20,698 bases of DNA from an uncultured Oscillospiraceae bacterium (GCA_900550315.1 URRK01000008.1:1-20698), one strand, 5' to 3'; counted from the first letter of the stretch, positions 6,809 through 13,907 are shown. Notes: generated from the sequence alone by a model not told the origin. Numbers and translations are program-made.

Positions 6809-8736
6809 AGCAGAATGATGGTGCCGGCCTTTTTAATGAACGACCAGCCGCGCTCCCACATAGACCGCAGAACATTGCCAACGGTTGGCAGGTGGTAAGC
6901 CGGCAGCTCCATAACAAACGGGGCCGGGTCGCCGGCAAACATTTTGGTTTTTTTCAGCATAATGCCCGAAACAATAATCGAGGCCATGCCAACAAAGTAA
7001 GCGGAGGTAGAGATCCACGGGGAACCGCCGAAAATGGCACCGGCAATCATTGCAATAAACGGAACCTTAGCGCCGCAGGGAATAAAGGTGGTGGTCATAA
7101 TGGTCATGCGGCGGTCGCGTTCATTTTCAATAGTACGGGAGGCCATAATGCCGGGGATTCCGCAACCAGTACCAATTAACATAGGAATAAAAGATTTGCC
7201 TGAAAGTCCGAACTTGCGGAAAATACGGTCTAAAACAAAGGCAATACGGGCCATGTAGCCGCAGGCCTCTAAGAAAGCAAGCAGCAAGAACAGTACCAGC
7301 ATTTGCGGTACAAAGCCTAAAACGGCGCCAACGCCGGCTACAATACCGTCGTTAATTAAGCCCTGCAGCCAATCGGCAGCGCCGGCCTTTTCAAGCCCTT
7401 CGCCAACCAAAACCGGAATGCCGGGAACCCAAACACCGTAGTTGGCCGGGTCTACGCCGCCCTCGTACTTTTTGTAAGCGGCAAGCGCGTTGTTCAGCGC
7501 AGCCATGTTGCCCTTTTCCTCGGTGGTTTCAAGGGTTTCTTCATCCTCTAAGGTGTAGGTAAATTCGCTTAAATTTGCCTTGGTCTTTACGGCTTCAACC
7601 TCGGTAATAGCTTTGGTGTAGTCATAATCCTCTGCTTCCGAATCCAGCGCCTCGGTGGCGGTTTTGGTGTCAACACCCTGCTCGGCAGCTGCGTCTAAAA
7701 ATCCGCTGATAATGGCGTCGGTGTCGCCGTATTCTTCCTCGGCCGCGGCGGTTTGGGAGGAGCCAATGCCAAACAAATGCCAACCGTCGCCAAACAGGCC
7801 GTCGTTGGCCCAGTCGGTTGCGGCCGAACCAACCGTAACCATAGAAATGTAGTAAACCAAGAACATAATTACCGCAAAAATCGGCAGGCCCAACCAGCGG
7901 TTGGTAACAATGCGGTCAATTTTGTCGGAGGTGGAAAGCTTACCGGCACTCTTTTTATGATAACATGCTTTAATAATAGATGCAATATAAATGTAGCGCT
8001 CGTTGGTAATAATGGATTCGGCGTCGTCGTCCAGCTCTTTTTCGGCTGCGGCAATGTCGGCCTCAATGTGGTCCATAACGCTTTTTTCAATTTTTAAGCC
8101 GGAAAGCACTTTGTCATCCCGCTCAAAAATCTTAATGGCGTACCAGCGCTGCTGCTCCTCGGGCATATTGTGCACGGCAGCCTCCTCAATGTGGGCAATG
8201 GCGTGTTCTACCACGCCCGAGAAGGTGTGCATCGGCACGGTCTTGCCGTTTTGGGCGGCGTCAATGGCCGCTTCGGCAGCTTCTTTAATTCCGGTGCCCT
8301 TTAAGGCCGAAATTTCTACAACCTTGCAGCCTAACTGTGTGGCTAACTCGGCCGTATTAATTTTATCGCCGTTTTTGCGTACCACATCTATCATGTTAAT
8401 GGCAACCACAACCGGAATACCAAGCTCGGTAAGCTGGGTGGTTAAGTACAGGTTACGCTCTAAGTTTGTACCGTCAATAATGTTTAAAATAGCGTCCGGC
8501 CGTTCGCCGATTAAGTAGTTACGGGCAACAACCTCTTCTAAGGTGTAGGGGGAAAGGGAGTAGATGCCGGGCAAGTCAGTAATAATCACACCGTCATGCT
8601 TTTTTAGCTTGCCTTCCTTTTTTTCTACCGTAACGCCGGGCCAGTTACCAACAAATTGGTTGGAACCCGTTAAGGCATTAAACAGGGTGGTTTTACCGCA
8701 GTTCGGGTTACCCGCAAGGGCAATGCGTAAATTCAT
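6754..8736 (-). CDS. feoB: FeoB ferrous iron transporter, N-terminal part of a frameshifted gene
   Basis: The GTP-gated Fe(II) importer of the cytoplasmic membrane. Its GTPase domain shows G1 GNPNCGKT (9-16), G3 DLPG (54-57), G4 NMID (114-117) and G5 SALKG (143-147), and a helical GDI-like region follows to about 275. Membrane segments start at about 283. The channel part includes GVGAVLGFVPQMLVLFLLL, the first Gate motif with SFIPMLIGTGCGIPGIMASRT (Cys525) and the IPCGAKVPF segment. Residues 318-437 form an extra acidic stretch between the first helix and the VPGIPVLVGEGL segment, absent from standard FeoB as I recall it. Reading breaks at about residue 643 (GTIILL), near 6805-6812; the rest continues at 6254-6808. 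The combined length is about 827 aa against the usual 650-770. GAGGAA lies 8-9 bases before the ATG. It is co-transcribed with feoA, 27 bases upstream. Confidence 0.95.
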   Translation of the reverse strand: MNLRIALAGNPNCGKTTLFNALTGSNQFVGNWPGVTVEKKEGKLKKHDGVIITDLPGIYSLSPYTLEEVVARNYLIGERPDAILNIIDGTNLERNLYLTTQLTELGIPVVVAINMIDVVRKNGDKINTAELATQLGCKVVEISALKGTGIKEAAEAAIDAAQNGKTVPMHTFSGVVEHAIAHIEEAAVHNMPEEQQRWYAIKIFERDDKVLSGLKIEKSVMDHIEADIAAAEKELDDDAESIITNERYIYIASIIKACYHKKSAGKLSTSDKIDRIVTNRWLGLPIFAVIMFLVYYISMVTVGSAATDWANDGLFGDGWHLFGIGSSQTAAAEEEYGDTDAIISGFLDAAAEQGVDTKTATEALDSEAEDYDYTKAITEVEAVKTKANLSEFTYTLEDEETLETTEEKGNMAALNNALAAYKKYEGGVDPANYGVWVPGIPVLVGEGLEKAGAADWLQGLINDGIVAGVGAVLGFVPQMLVLFLLLAFLEACGYMARIAFVLDRIFRKFGLSGKSFIPMLIGTGCGIPGIMASRTIENERDRRMTIMTTTFIPCGAKVPFIAMIAGAIFGGSPWISTSAYFVGMASIIVSGIMLKKTKMFAGDPAPFVMELPAYHLPTVGNVLRSMWERGWSFIKKAGTIILLWFGLPLTSALPATALEC

Positions 8737-8763
8737 GTTTAAATTCCTCTCTTCCTAAAATAA

Positions 8764-8985
8764 TCAGCCAACCTCTACCATGGCGGCATCGGCTTTTCGC
8801 AGTGAAAGCTCGTAACCGCGCACGGTCAGCTCAATGGGGTCCCCAAGCGGGGCAACCTTACGAATATAAACCTCAACGCCTTTGGTTAGGCCCATATCCA
8901 TAATGCGGCGCTTTACGGCGCCCTCACCGTGCAGCTTTACTACGGTAACGGTTTCGCCGATCTTTGCGTCTTTTAAAGTTTTCAT
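8764..8985 (-). CDS. feoA: FeoA family protein (second of two)
   Basis: A 73-aa SH3-like beta-barrel protein of the FeoA family. Typical features are the early GETVTVVKLHGEGAVKRRIMDMGLTKG segment and PLGDPIELTVRGYELSLRKADA, ending MVEVG. FeoA proteins are cytosolic and needed for full FeoB activity, probably by contacting its GTPase domain. AAGGAGGA stands 7-8 bases before the ATG, a strong ribosome binding site. It lies directly upstream of feoB and 68 bases downstream of a diverged feoA copy. The gap holds a small CGGGC-AAA-GCCCG hairpin (9007-9019). Confidence 0.93.
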   Translation of the reverse strand: MKTLKDAKIGETVTVVKLHGEGAVKRRIMDMGLTKGVEVYIRKVAPLGDPIELTVRGYELSLRKADAAMVEVG

Positions 8986-9053
8986 GCCATTTTCCTCCTT
9001 TATTTACGGGCAAAGCCCGAAAACTTTTATGTACAGGCAACCGCCGGGTGCCG

Positions 9054-9266
9054 TTATACCATTATTTTGCGTGCCATTTCCTCGCTAATTGCCACGCGGG
9101 ATTCTTTAACATTTACAATAACATTACCGCCCAGCATACTAACAATGCTTACATTAGAGCCTACTACAAAGCCTAAATCCTCTAAATGCTTTTTAACCTC
9201 TGCACTGCCGCCGATTTTTTTAATGGTCATGCTGTCGCCCAAGCTGGCAAACGCTAACGGCATCAT
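9054..9266 (-). CDS. feoA: FeoA family protein (first of two, diverged copy)
   Basis: A 70-aa FeoA-like protein: MMPLAFASLGDSMTIKKIGG, then EVKKHLEDLGFVVGSNVSIVS, GGNVIVNVKESRVAISEEMARKIMV. It keeps the FeoA order (LxxLxxGxxxxIxxIxG ... LxxLGFxxGxxVxVV ... Gxxxxxxxxxxxxxxxxxxxxxx) but differs clearly from its neighbour, so the pair is not a recent duplication. Tandem, unlike FeoA proteins are common in clostridial feo operons. The start is placed at ATG 9266 because GAGGA (9276-9280) is 9 bases away; a TTG at 9272 would be only 3 bases from it. As the first gene after the promoter and operator array, it reports the regulation of the whole operon. Confidence 0.9.
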   Translation of the reverse strand: MMPLAFASLGDSMTIKKIGGSAEVKKHLEDLGFVVGSNVSIVSMLGGNVIVNVKESRVAISEEMARKIMV

Positions 9267-9294
9267 ATTCAAACATCCTCTTTCATTCAGTTTA

Positions 9295-9410
9295 ATTAGC
9301 GCAGGCTAACCAACAGGCTTAAAAATTGTTAGCTTACGCTAACTTTAAACCTGAAAAAACAGTTAGTTTTAGCTAACCGTTGCCCAAAAAAACAATTAGC
9401 ACCTGCTAAC
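9295..9410 (-). promoter_or_regulatory. Array of four 16-bp palindromic operator-like sites in the feo leader
   Basis: Four copies of (G/A)TTAGC-N4-GCTAAC type palindromes. Plus-strand positions are 9295-9310 (ATTAGC-GCAG-GCTAAC), 9328-9343 (GTTAGC-TTAC-GCTAAC), 9362-9377 (GTTAGT-TTTA-GCTAAC) and 9395-9410 (ATTAGC-ACCT-GCTAAC). Their centres are 33, 34 and 33 bases apart. All lie downstream of the feo promoter, the first one right at the expected start site. In each site the GCTAAC arm is invariant and the four central bases vary, which is what a dimeric repressor site looks like. GTTAG/CTAAC half-elements recall DtxR/IdeR-family iron regulators, but the spacing differs from the classical DtxR box. 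The regulator is not in the window. Confidence 0.8.
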
Positions 9411-9417
9411 CGCTAAT

Positions 9418-9446
9418 ATAATAACTCCATTCGGACAAAAAGTCAA
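9418..9446 (-). promoter_or_regulatory. Sigma-70 promoter of the feo operon
   Basis: On the minus strand, TTGACT (-35, 9441-9446), a 17-base spacer and TATTAT (-10, 9418-9423). The start site is expected near 9411, giving a 5' UTR of about 145 bases that carries the four palindromes. Confidence 0.85.
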
Positions 9447-9650
9447 CCCCTTTTTAAAAAAAATTTAAGTTTTTTTGCCCTTTTTTCGGCGGAGCAAAGC
9501 AAAGGCGCGGGCAGCCCGCCGGGGAACCGAACTGTACGCTAAAGCAGGAAAAACAGGAAAAACAGGTTTAAAATTGCGCCGGCAAAAAATAACCGTATTT
9601 TCGGCGCGCTTTTGCAAATTTTAATTTTTGCCGTATTTGGGATATTTTGA
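9447..9650. other. Divergent intergenic region without a gene
   Basis: There is no open frame of interest between the feo and GTPase promoters. It holds a T/A-rich stretch (9451-9490), a GC-rich patch with GGGC-A-GCCC (about 9508-9520), an AGGAAAAAC direct repeat (two full copies plus AGG, about 9546-9566), and an imperfect hairpin at 9576-9607. In the hairpin GCGCCG pairs with CGGCGC, AAAATA pairs inside with TATTTT, and GCTTTT follows. The hairpin could end a short transcript; its role is unknown. Confidence 0.5.
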
Positions 9651-9679
9651 TTGACAATTTTTGCCCCTTGCGGTATATT
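9651..9679 (+). promoter_or_regulatory. Sigma-70 promoter of the COG0523 GTPase gene
   Basis: TTGACA (9651-9656), a 17-base spacer and TATATT (9674-9679). AAAGGGG (9695-9701) gives the ribosome binding site 10 bases before the ATG at 9712. None of the GTTAGC palindromes of the feo side is present here. Confidence 0.85.
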
Positions 9680-9711
9680 TAAAAGTATAAAACCAAAGGG
9701 GATGTAGTTTT

Positions 9712-10653
9712 ATGGATATACCGGTTTACTTATTTACCGGTTTTTTAGAATCGGGTAAAACCCGCTTTATTCAAGAAACGCTGGAGGACAAGCGTTTTAA
9801 TAACGGCGAAAAAACGCTGTTGCTTTTGTGCGAGGAGGGGGTAGAGGAATATGACCCTGCCCGCTTTTTTGGCAAAAATGTTTTTATTGAGCCGGTGCAG
9901 GAGGAAAGCGATCTAAGCGAAAAGTTGCTTTTACGCCTGCAAAAGCAGCACAGTGCCGAGCGGGTGCTGGTGGAATATAACGGAATGTGGCAGTTAAAAA
10001 GCCTGTTTAACGCGTTGCCCAAAAGCTGGGTAATTGCACAGGAATTTATGTTTGCCGAAACGGCCACCTTTGTAAACTACAATAATAATATGCGCAGCTT
10101 GGTGGTAGATAAATTAAACTCTTGCGAGCTGGTTGTTTTTAACCGCTACAGCGAAAAAACCGCTAAGGAGCAGCTACACAAAATTGTGCGCGCGGTGAAT
10201 ACCCGGGCCACCATTGCGTACGAGTACCCGGACGGCAAGGTGGAGTACGACGATATTGAGGACCCGCTGCCGTTTGACCGTGACGCCCAGCGTTTTACCG
10301 TGCAGGATAAAGACTACGCCTATTTTTACCGCGACCTTTCGGAGAATTTAGATTTTTACAACGGCAAAACCGTTACCTTTAAAGCGGTTGCGGCCAAAAA
10401 CCGCAAGCTAAAGGGCAACGAGTTGGTGGTAGGCCGCCATTTAATGACCTGCTGCGTAGAGGATATTACCTTTGCCGGCCTGCTGGCCGAGTGCCCGCCG
10501 GAGCTTACCGCCCAAAACCGGGAATGGATTATGCTTACGGCTTTGATAAAGGTTGAATACTGCGAGCTTTACGGGCAGCGCGGGCCGGTTTTGTATGTAG
10601 ACCGTCTTGCAAAGGCCGACCCGCCGGAGGAAGAGGTTGTTACCTTTTATTAA
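9712..10653 (+). CDS. CobW-like (COG0523) GTPase fused to a DUF1980/TIGR03943-like domain
   Basis: A 313-aa protein. The N-terminal part (1-150) is a G3E/COG0523 GTPase: Walker A GFLESGKT (10-17), LLLLCEEG (36-43), VLVEYNGMW (86-93, the place of the usual E-x-x-G) and VVFNRYS (141-147, in place of NKxD). The family's CxCC metal motif is not present. The C-terminal part (about 215-300) shows YNGKTVTFKAVA, GRHLMTCCVEDITFAGLL (241-258) and EWIMLTALIKVEY ... GPVLYV, which fits the C-terminal domain of DUF1980/TIGR03943 proteins (pattern GR..MTCC..D....GL). COG0523 proteins serve as metal chaperones or in metal-stress responses, so a metal role beside feo is plausible but inferred. It has its own promoter, diverges from feo, and no co-transcribed gene follows at once. 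Confidence 0.85.
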   Translation: MDIPVYLFTGFLESGKTRFIQETLEDKRFNNGEKTLLLLCEEGVEEYDPARFFGKNVFIEPVQEESDLSEKLLLRLQKQHSAERVLVEYNGMWQLKSLFNALPKSWVIAQEFMFAETATFVNYNNNMRSLVVDKLNSCELVVFNRYSEKTAKEQLHKIVRAVNTRATIAYEYPDGKVEYDDIEDPLPFDRDAQRFTVQDKDYAYFYRDLSENLDFYNGKTVTFKAVAAKNRKLKGNELVVGRHLMTCCVEDITFAGLLAECPPELTAQNREWIMLTALIKVEYCELYGQRGPVLYVDRLAKADPPEEEVVTFY

Positions 10654-10701
10654 GCACTTGCTTGGGGCGGTTCAATTTTAAAACAAACAAGGCATAAAAG
10701 C

Positions 10702-10774
10702 GGGTCGCCAACGCCGGCGTTGGCGGCCCAAAGGTTTAAAATTTTACTTGCACCCGCGGCCGCGGCAGTTGGGC
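10702..10774. terminator. GC-rich hairpin region after the GTPase gene, probable terminator
   Basis: A perfect 20-bp palindrome (10706-10725, CGCCAACGCC and its complement) extends to a longer stem by GGG-T/G-CCC (10702-10729). AT-rich sequence follows, but no run of T. A second 12-bp palindrome, CCGCGGCCGCGG (10754-10765), follows, and GCCCAA (10726-10731) can pair with TTGGGC (10769-10774). The position fits termination of the GTPase transcript, but a structured leader of the next operon is possible. Confidence 0.5.
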
Positions 10775-10856
10775 AAAACGCCATTAAATTAAAATGGGCA
10801 AATATTTTAAACCAATCATTTTTAATCTAATTATTATTTTAAAAGAGGGTGTTTAT

Positions 10857-11336
10857 TTGAAACGAACGGATTATTTAAGCTGGGACGAATATTTTATGGG
10901 AATAGCCATGCTTTCGGCCCGCCGCAGTAAAGACCCGGGCACTCAGGTTGGCGCTTGTATTGTAAATCAAGAAAACCGGGTGATGTCGGTAGGGTATAAC
11001 GGGCTGCCGTTTGGCTGTTCGGACGATGTTTTTCCCTGGAACCGCGAGGGGGAAGCGTTAAACACCAAATACCCGTTTGTGTGCCACGCAGAGTTAAACG
11101 CCATTTTAAATTACCGCGGCGGAAACCTTGGCGGCTGCAAAATTTATGTAACGCTTTTTCCTTGTAACGAGTGTGCAAAAGCAATTATTCAAACCGGGAT
11201 CACAGAAATTATTTACAATGAGGATAAATATGCCAATACCGACGGGGTACGCGCCTCTAAAAAAATGTTTGCGGCGGCCGGGGTGCAATGCCGCAAATAT
11301 ACGCCCGGCGGGCACACCGAAAGCTTTCATTTATAA
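10857..11336 (+). CDS. comEB: dCMP deaminase (ComEB type)
   Basis: A 159-aa cytidine/deoxycytidylate deaminase family enzyme that converts dCMP to dUMP for thymidylate synthesis in the cytosol. Zinc site: His77 and the catalytic Glu79 in CHAELNAI, with Cys103 and Cys106 in PCNEC. The N-terminus KRTDYLSWDEYFMGIAMLSARRSKDPGTQVG is typical of dCMP deaminases. The start is TTG at 10857: GAGGGTG lies 5 bases before it and the product then begins exactly where relatives do; the ATG at 10794 would add 21 unrelated residues. It is followed after 17 bases by the beta-mannosidase gene. No clear promoter was found in the ~200 bases upstream, which hold the hairpins described at 10702-10774 and a CCATT/AATGG hairpin. 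Confidence 0.93.
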   Translation: MKRTDYLSWDEYFMGIAMLSARRSKDPGTQVGACIVNQENRVMSVGYNGLPFGCSDDVFPWNREGEALNTKYPFVCHAELNAILNYRGGNLGGCKIYVTLFPCNECAKAIIQTGITEIIYNEDKYANTDGVRASKKMFAAAGVQCRKYTPGGHTESFHL

Positions 11337-11353
11337 GCCTAAAGGGGAATTTT

Positions 11354-13810
11354 ATGAAAAAAATTGATTTGAGCGGAAGCTGGCAAGGCGCCTGCCCGCA
11401 AAAAAATTTGCACTTTAACGCAACCGTTCCGGGCTGCGCCCACACCGATCTGGCTGCCGCCGGGCTGGTAGAGAAAAATTTTTTTTGGCGGGATAACGCT
11501 CTGCAGCTGCGCTGGATAGAGCAAGAGGATTTTACCTACACCAAAACCTTTACGGTAGAAAAGGTTTTGTCGGGCGCCGTGCTGGTGTTTGAATGTTTAG
11601 ATACCTACGCCGAGGTTTACCTAAACGGTAAGCTGGCCGGCCGGGCCGAGAATATGTTTATTCCACACCGCTTTGAAGTGCAGCAGCTGCTAAAAAGTGG
11701 CGAAAACCGGCTGGAGGTTTATTTTCATTCGGCCGTTGAGCGCACCAAAGGCTGTAAGGAGCGCTCGCACGCCTTTACCGGCGAGCGGCTTTACACCCGC
11801 CGAATTCAATGCACCTACGGGTGGGATTGGACCGAACGGTTTGTTACCTGCGGTATTAGCGGCCCGTGCTACATAGCGTTTGAGAACGCTCCGGCTGCTC
11901 AAAGCGTTTACATTTACACCGCGCAGGTAGATTCCTTTGGCGCCGAAATGGTGTGCGATATTCAGTTTAAAAATTTAACCGAAGGGGTGCTGTACACCCT
12001 AACCGTTACCGACCCGGACGAAAAAACCGTTTACCAAAAGCAGCGCTACACCGAGGAGCCGGAGCAGCGGGAGGTTTTTTGCCTGGCCAAGCCACAGCTT
12101 TGGGAGCCAAACGGCACCGGCAGCCAGCCGCTTTACCGGCTAACCGTTACGGTAGGGCAAGAAAAGCTTTGTGAGCAGTTTGGCGTGCGTACCGTTCGCA
12201 TTTTGCAGCTGCCGGACGAAAAAGGCAGCCCGGCCGAGGCGCTTTGCAAAGCCTTGCAGCAAACCGAGAGCGGAAAAGAGGGCGATTTTAACACCGAATT
12301 TTCTTGCTTTACGCTGCTTGTAAACGGTAAGCGGGTGTTTTGCAAAGGGGCCGATTGGGCCCCCTGTGAGCCGCTGATTACGCAAATTACCCCGCAAAAA
12401 ATTACCCGACTGTTAGAGCTTGCCGCTGCGGCCGGGGTAAATATGCTGCGCGTTTGGGGCGGCGGATTTTTTGAAAGCCAACATTTTTATAACGAGTGCG
12501 ACCGCCTTGGCATTTTAGTAACGCAGGACTTTTTAATGGCCTGCGGCAATTACCCCGAGGACGAGCCTTGGTTTATTGCGCAGCTTACGGCCGAGGCCGA
12601 ACACGCCGCGCTGTTTTTACGCAATCACCCCTGCCTGGTTTGGTGGACGGGGGATAACGAAAACGCCGTAAACGGGAACGATACCATGCCGGAATACCCG
12701 GGTCGAACAGCGGCGTTAAAGGCTATTGCGCCGGTTTTACACCGGCTGGATCCCATGCGCCGGTTTTTGCCCTCCAGCCCTTACGGCGGCAACAGATATT
12801 GTTCTAAAACCGCCGGCACTACGCACAACACCAACTTTTTAGGCCCAATTTTTAAAATGATGGAGCAGGGCGATCTGCAGCATTACCGCGAGCTGTACCG
12901 GCAGTACACCGCCCGCTTTATTGCCGAGGAACCAACCATGGGCGCTGTTAGTACTCCCTCGCTGCTGCGGATGATGACCGAGCAGGACGCGTTTTTAGAG
13001 GAGAAACAGTGGCATTACCACACCCAAAACAACCCCTGCCTGGCGCGCCATTTGTTAGATTACACCTACACCTTTGCCGAACGGCTGTTAGGGGCGTTTA
13101 AAAACGGGGAGGATAAATGCTTTAAGCTGCAGTTTTTGCAGTACGAGTGGATTCGCCTTTCGTTTGAGCTGGCCCGGCGAAATTTGTGGTTTTGCAGCGG
13201 AATTCTTTATTGGATGCTGGCCGATTGCTGGCCGGCCGCAGCAGGGTGGTCGCTGTTAGATTATTACTGCCTGCCAAAGGCGGCTTATTACAGCTTTAAA
13301 CGCTGCGCTAAGGCCCTAACCGCCTCTTTTGATGAAAACGGCGGCACGCTGACCCTGTTTTTAACCAACGACGGCGAAAGCGAGCAGCCGGCCGAGGTAA
13401 CTCTTACGCTGGTAAACCTTAAAAACCAAAAAACGCAGCAGGTGCTTTGCAGCCCGGTTTGCGTTGCGGCGCAAAGTGTGCTGCAGCTGCCGGTAAAGGC
13501 AACGGTAGAACCGGGGCAGGTTTTGGTTTGTAATTTGGCTGGCAACGGCAACAGCGACCGCACCTTTTACAAGGCGGGCAATTTGCAAATTCAGCCCACC
13601 AACGCCGTGCAAATTACGGCGCAAAGCAGTGGCAGCGTTACCGTTACGGCCAGCGCTTATGTGCACGCGGTGCGGCTGGAGGGCGGTTTTGTATTCTCAG
13701 ACAACTATTTTTCGCTTTTACCGGGCGAAAGCAAAACAGTAACCCTAAGCGAAGTACCCGAGTTTGCCGCCGAGCCGTTAACGCTTACCGGCTACACCCT
13801 TGCATTGTAG
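11354..13810 (+). CDS. Glycoside hydrolase family 2, beta-mannosidase type
   Basis: An 818-aa cytosolic enzyme (no signal peptide) expected to release beta-mannose from the non-reducing end of manno-oligosaccharides. The order is a sugar-binding jelly roll (SGSWQGACPQKNLHFNATVPGCAHTDL, about 6-180), an immunoglobulin-like domain (about 190-310), a TIM barrel with VNMLRVWGGGFFES, the acid/base Glu436 in WTGDNENA (the NE pair), and the nucleophile region FIAEEPTMGAVSTPSLL, where Glu525 or Glu526 is the nucleophile, and C-terminal beta domains (about 650-818). VPGCAHTDL and the WGGGF element separate the mannosidase subgroup from beta-galactosidases and glucuronidases. The ATG at 11354 follows AAAGGGG by 6 bases. 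It shares a transcript with dCMP deaminase; a hairpin at 13872 closes it. Confidence 0.92.
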   Translation: MKKIDLSGSWQGACPQKNLHFNATVPGCAHTDLAAAGLVEKNFFWRDNALQLRWIEQEDFTYTKTFTVEKVLSGAVLVFECLDTYAEVYLNGKLAGRAENMFIPHRFEVQQLLKSGENRLEVYFHSAVERTKGCKERSHAFTGERLYTRRIQCTYGWDWTERFVTCGISGPCYIAFENAPAAQSVYIYTAQVDSFGAEMVCDIQFKNLTEGVLYTLTVTDPDEKTVYQKQRYTEEPEQREVFCLAKPQLWEPNGTGSQPLYRLTVTVGQEKLCEQFGVRTVRILQLPDEKGSPAEALCKALQQTESGKEGDFNTEFSCFTLLVNGKRVFCKGADWAPCEPLITQITPQKITRLLELAAAAGVNMLRVWGGGFFESQHFYNECDRLGILVTQDFLMACGNYPEDEPWFIAQLTAEAEHAALFLRNHPCLVWWTGDNENAVNGNDTMPEYPGRTAALKAIAPVLHRLDPMRRFLPSSPYGGNRYCSKTAGTTHNTNFLGPIFKMMEQGDLQHYRELYRQYTARFIAEEPTMGAVSTPSLLRMMTEQDAFLEEKQWHYHTQNNPCLARHLLDYTYTFAERLLGAFKNGEDKCFKLQFLQYEWIRLSFELARRNLWFCSGILYWMLADCWPAAAGWSLLDYYCLPKAAYYSFKRCAKALTASFDENGGTLTLFLTNDGESEQPAEVTLTLVNLKNQKTQQVLCSPVCVAAQSVLQLPVKATVEPGQVLVCNLAGNGNSDRTFYKAGNLQIQPTNAVQITAQSSGSVTVTASAYVHAVRLEGGFVFSDNYFSLLPGESKTVTLSEVPEFAAEPLTLTGYTLAL

Positions 13811-13871
13811 CTTCGGGGTGGTAATGCTGCCTTAACGGCTGTGTTTTACAGCTATATTCTTTTAATTTATT

Positions 13872-13907
13872 GCGGCGCGCCCCTTGTTTTTGGGGGCGGG
13901 CTGCTTT
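13872..13907 (+). terminator. Probable intrinsic terminator after the beta-mannosidase gene
   Basis: GCGGCGCGCCCC (13872-13883) pairs with 13893-13904, with one G-T wobble and one G-G mismatch, around a T-rich loop. TTT then AAAA follow. It stands 62 bases after the stop codon. The T tract is short, so efficiency is uncertain. Confidence 0.6.

Noticed and set aside
6892..7258. Overlapping plus-strand open frames opposite the feoB channel region
   Set aside because: Antisense to well-conserved FeoB motifs; Asn/Gly/His-rich products are typical of reverse-complement artefacts.
8003..8518. A 171-codon plus-strand open frame opposite feoB
   Set aside because: It is an antisense shadow of the FeoB GTPase region; Ser/Ala/Thr-rich composition without motifs and no ribosome binding site.
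9295..9410. Regular repeat spacing that looks like a small CRISPR array
   Set aside because: The repeats are 16-bp palindromes with variable central bases, the spacers are only 17-18 bases, no cas gene is near, and the position in a 5' UTR behind a promoter fits operators.
10794..10856. Longer dCMP deaminase from an upstream ATG at 10794
   Set aside because: The extra 21 residues are hydrophobic and unlike the family, and the TTG at 10857 has a well-placed GAGGGTG and gives the usual N-terminus.
11288..11353. Longer beta-mannosidase starting inside the deaminase gene
   Set aside because: The added 22 residues are the deaminase coding sequence in another frame, while ATG 11354 has AAAGGGG at the right distance and a family-like start.
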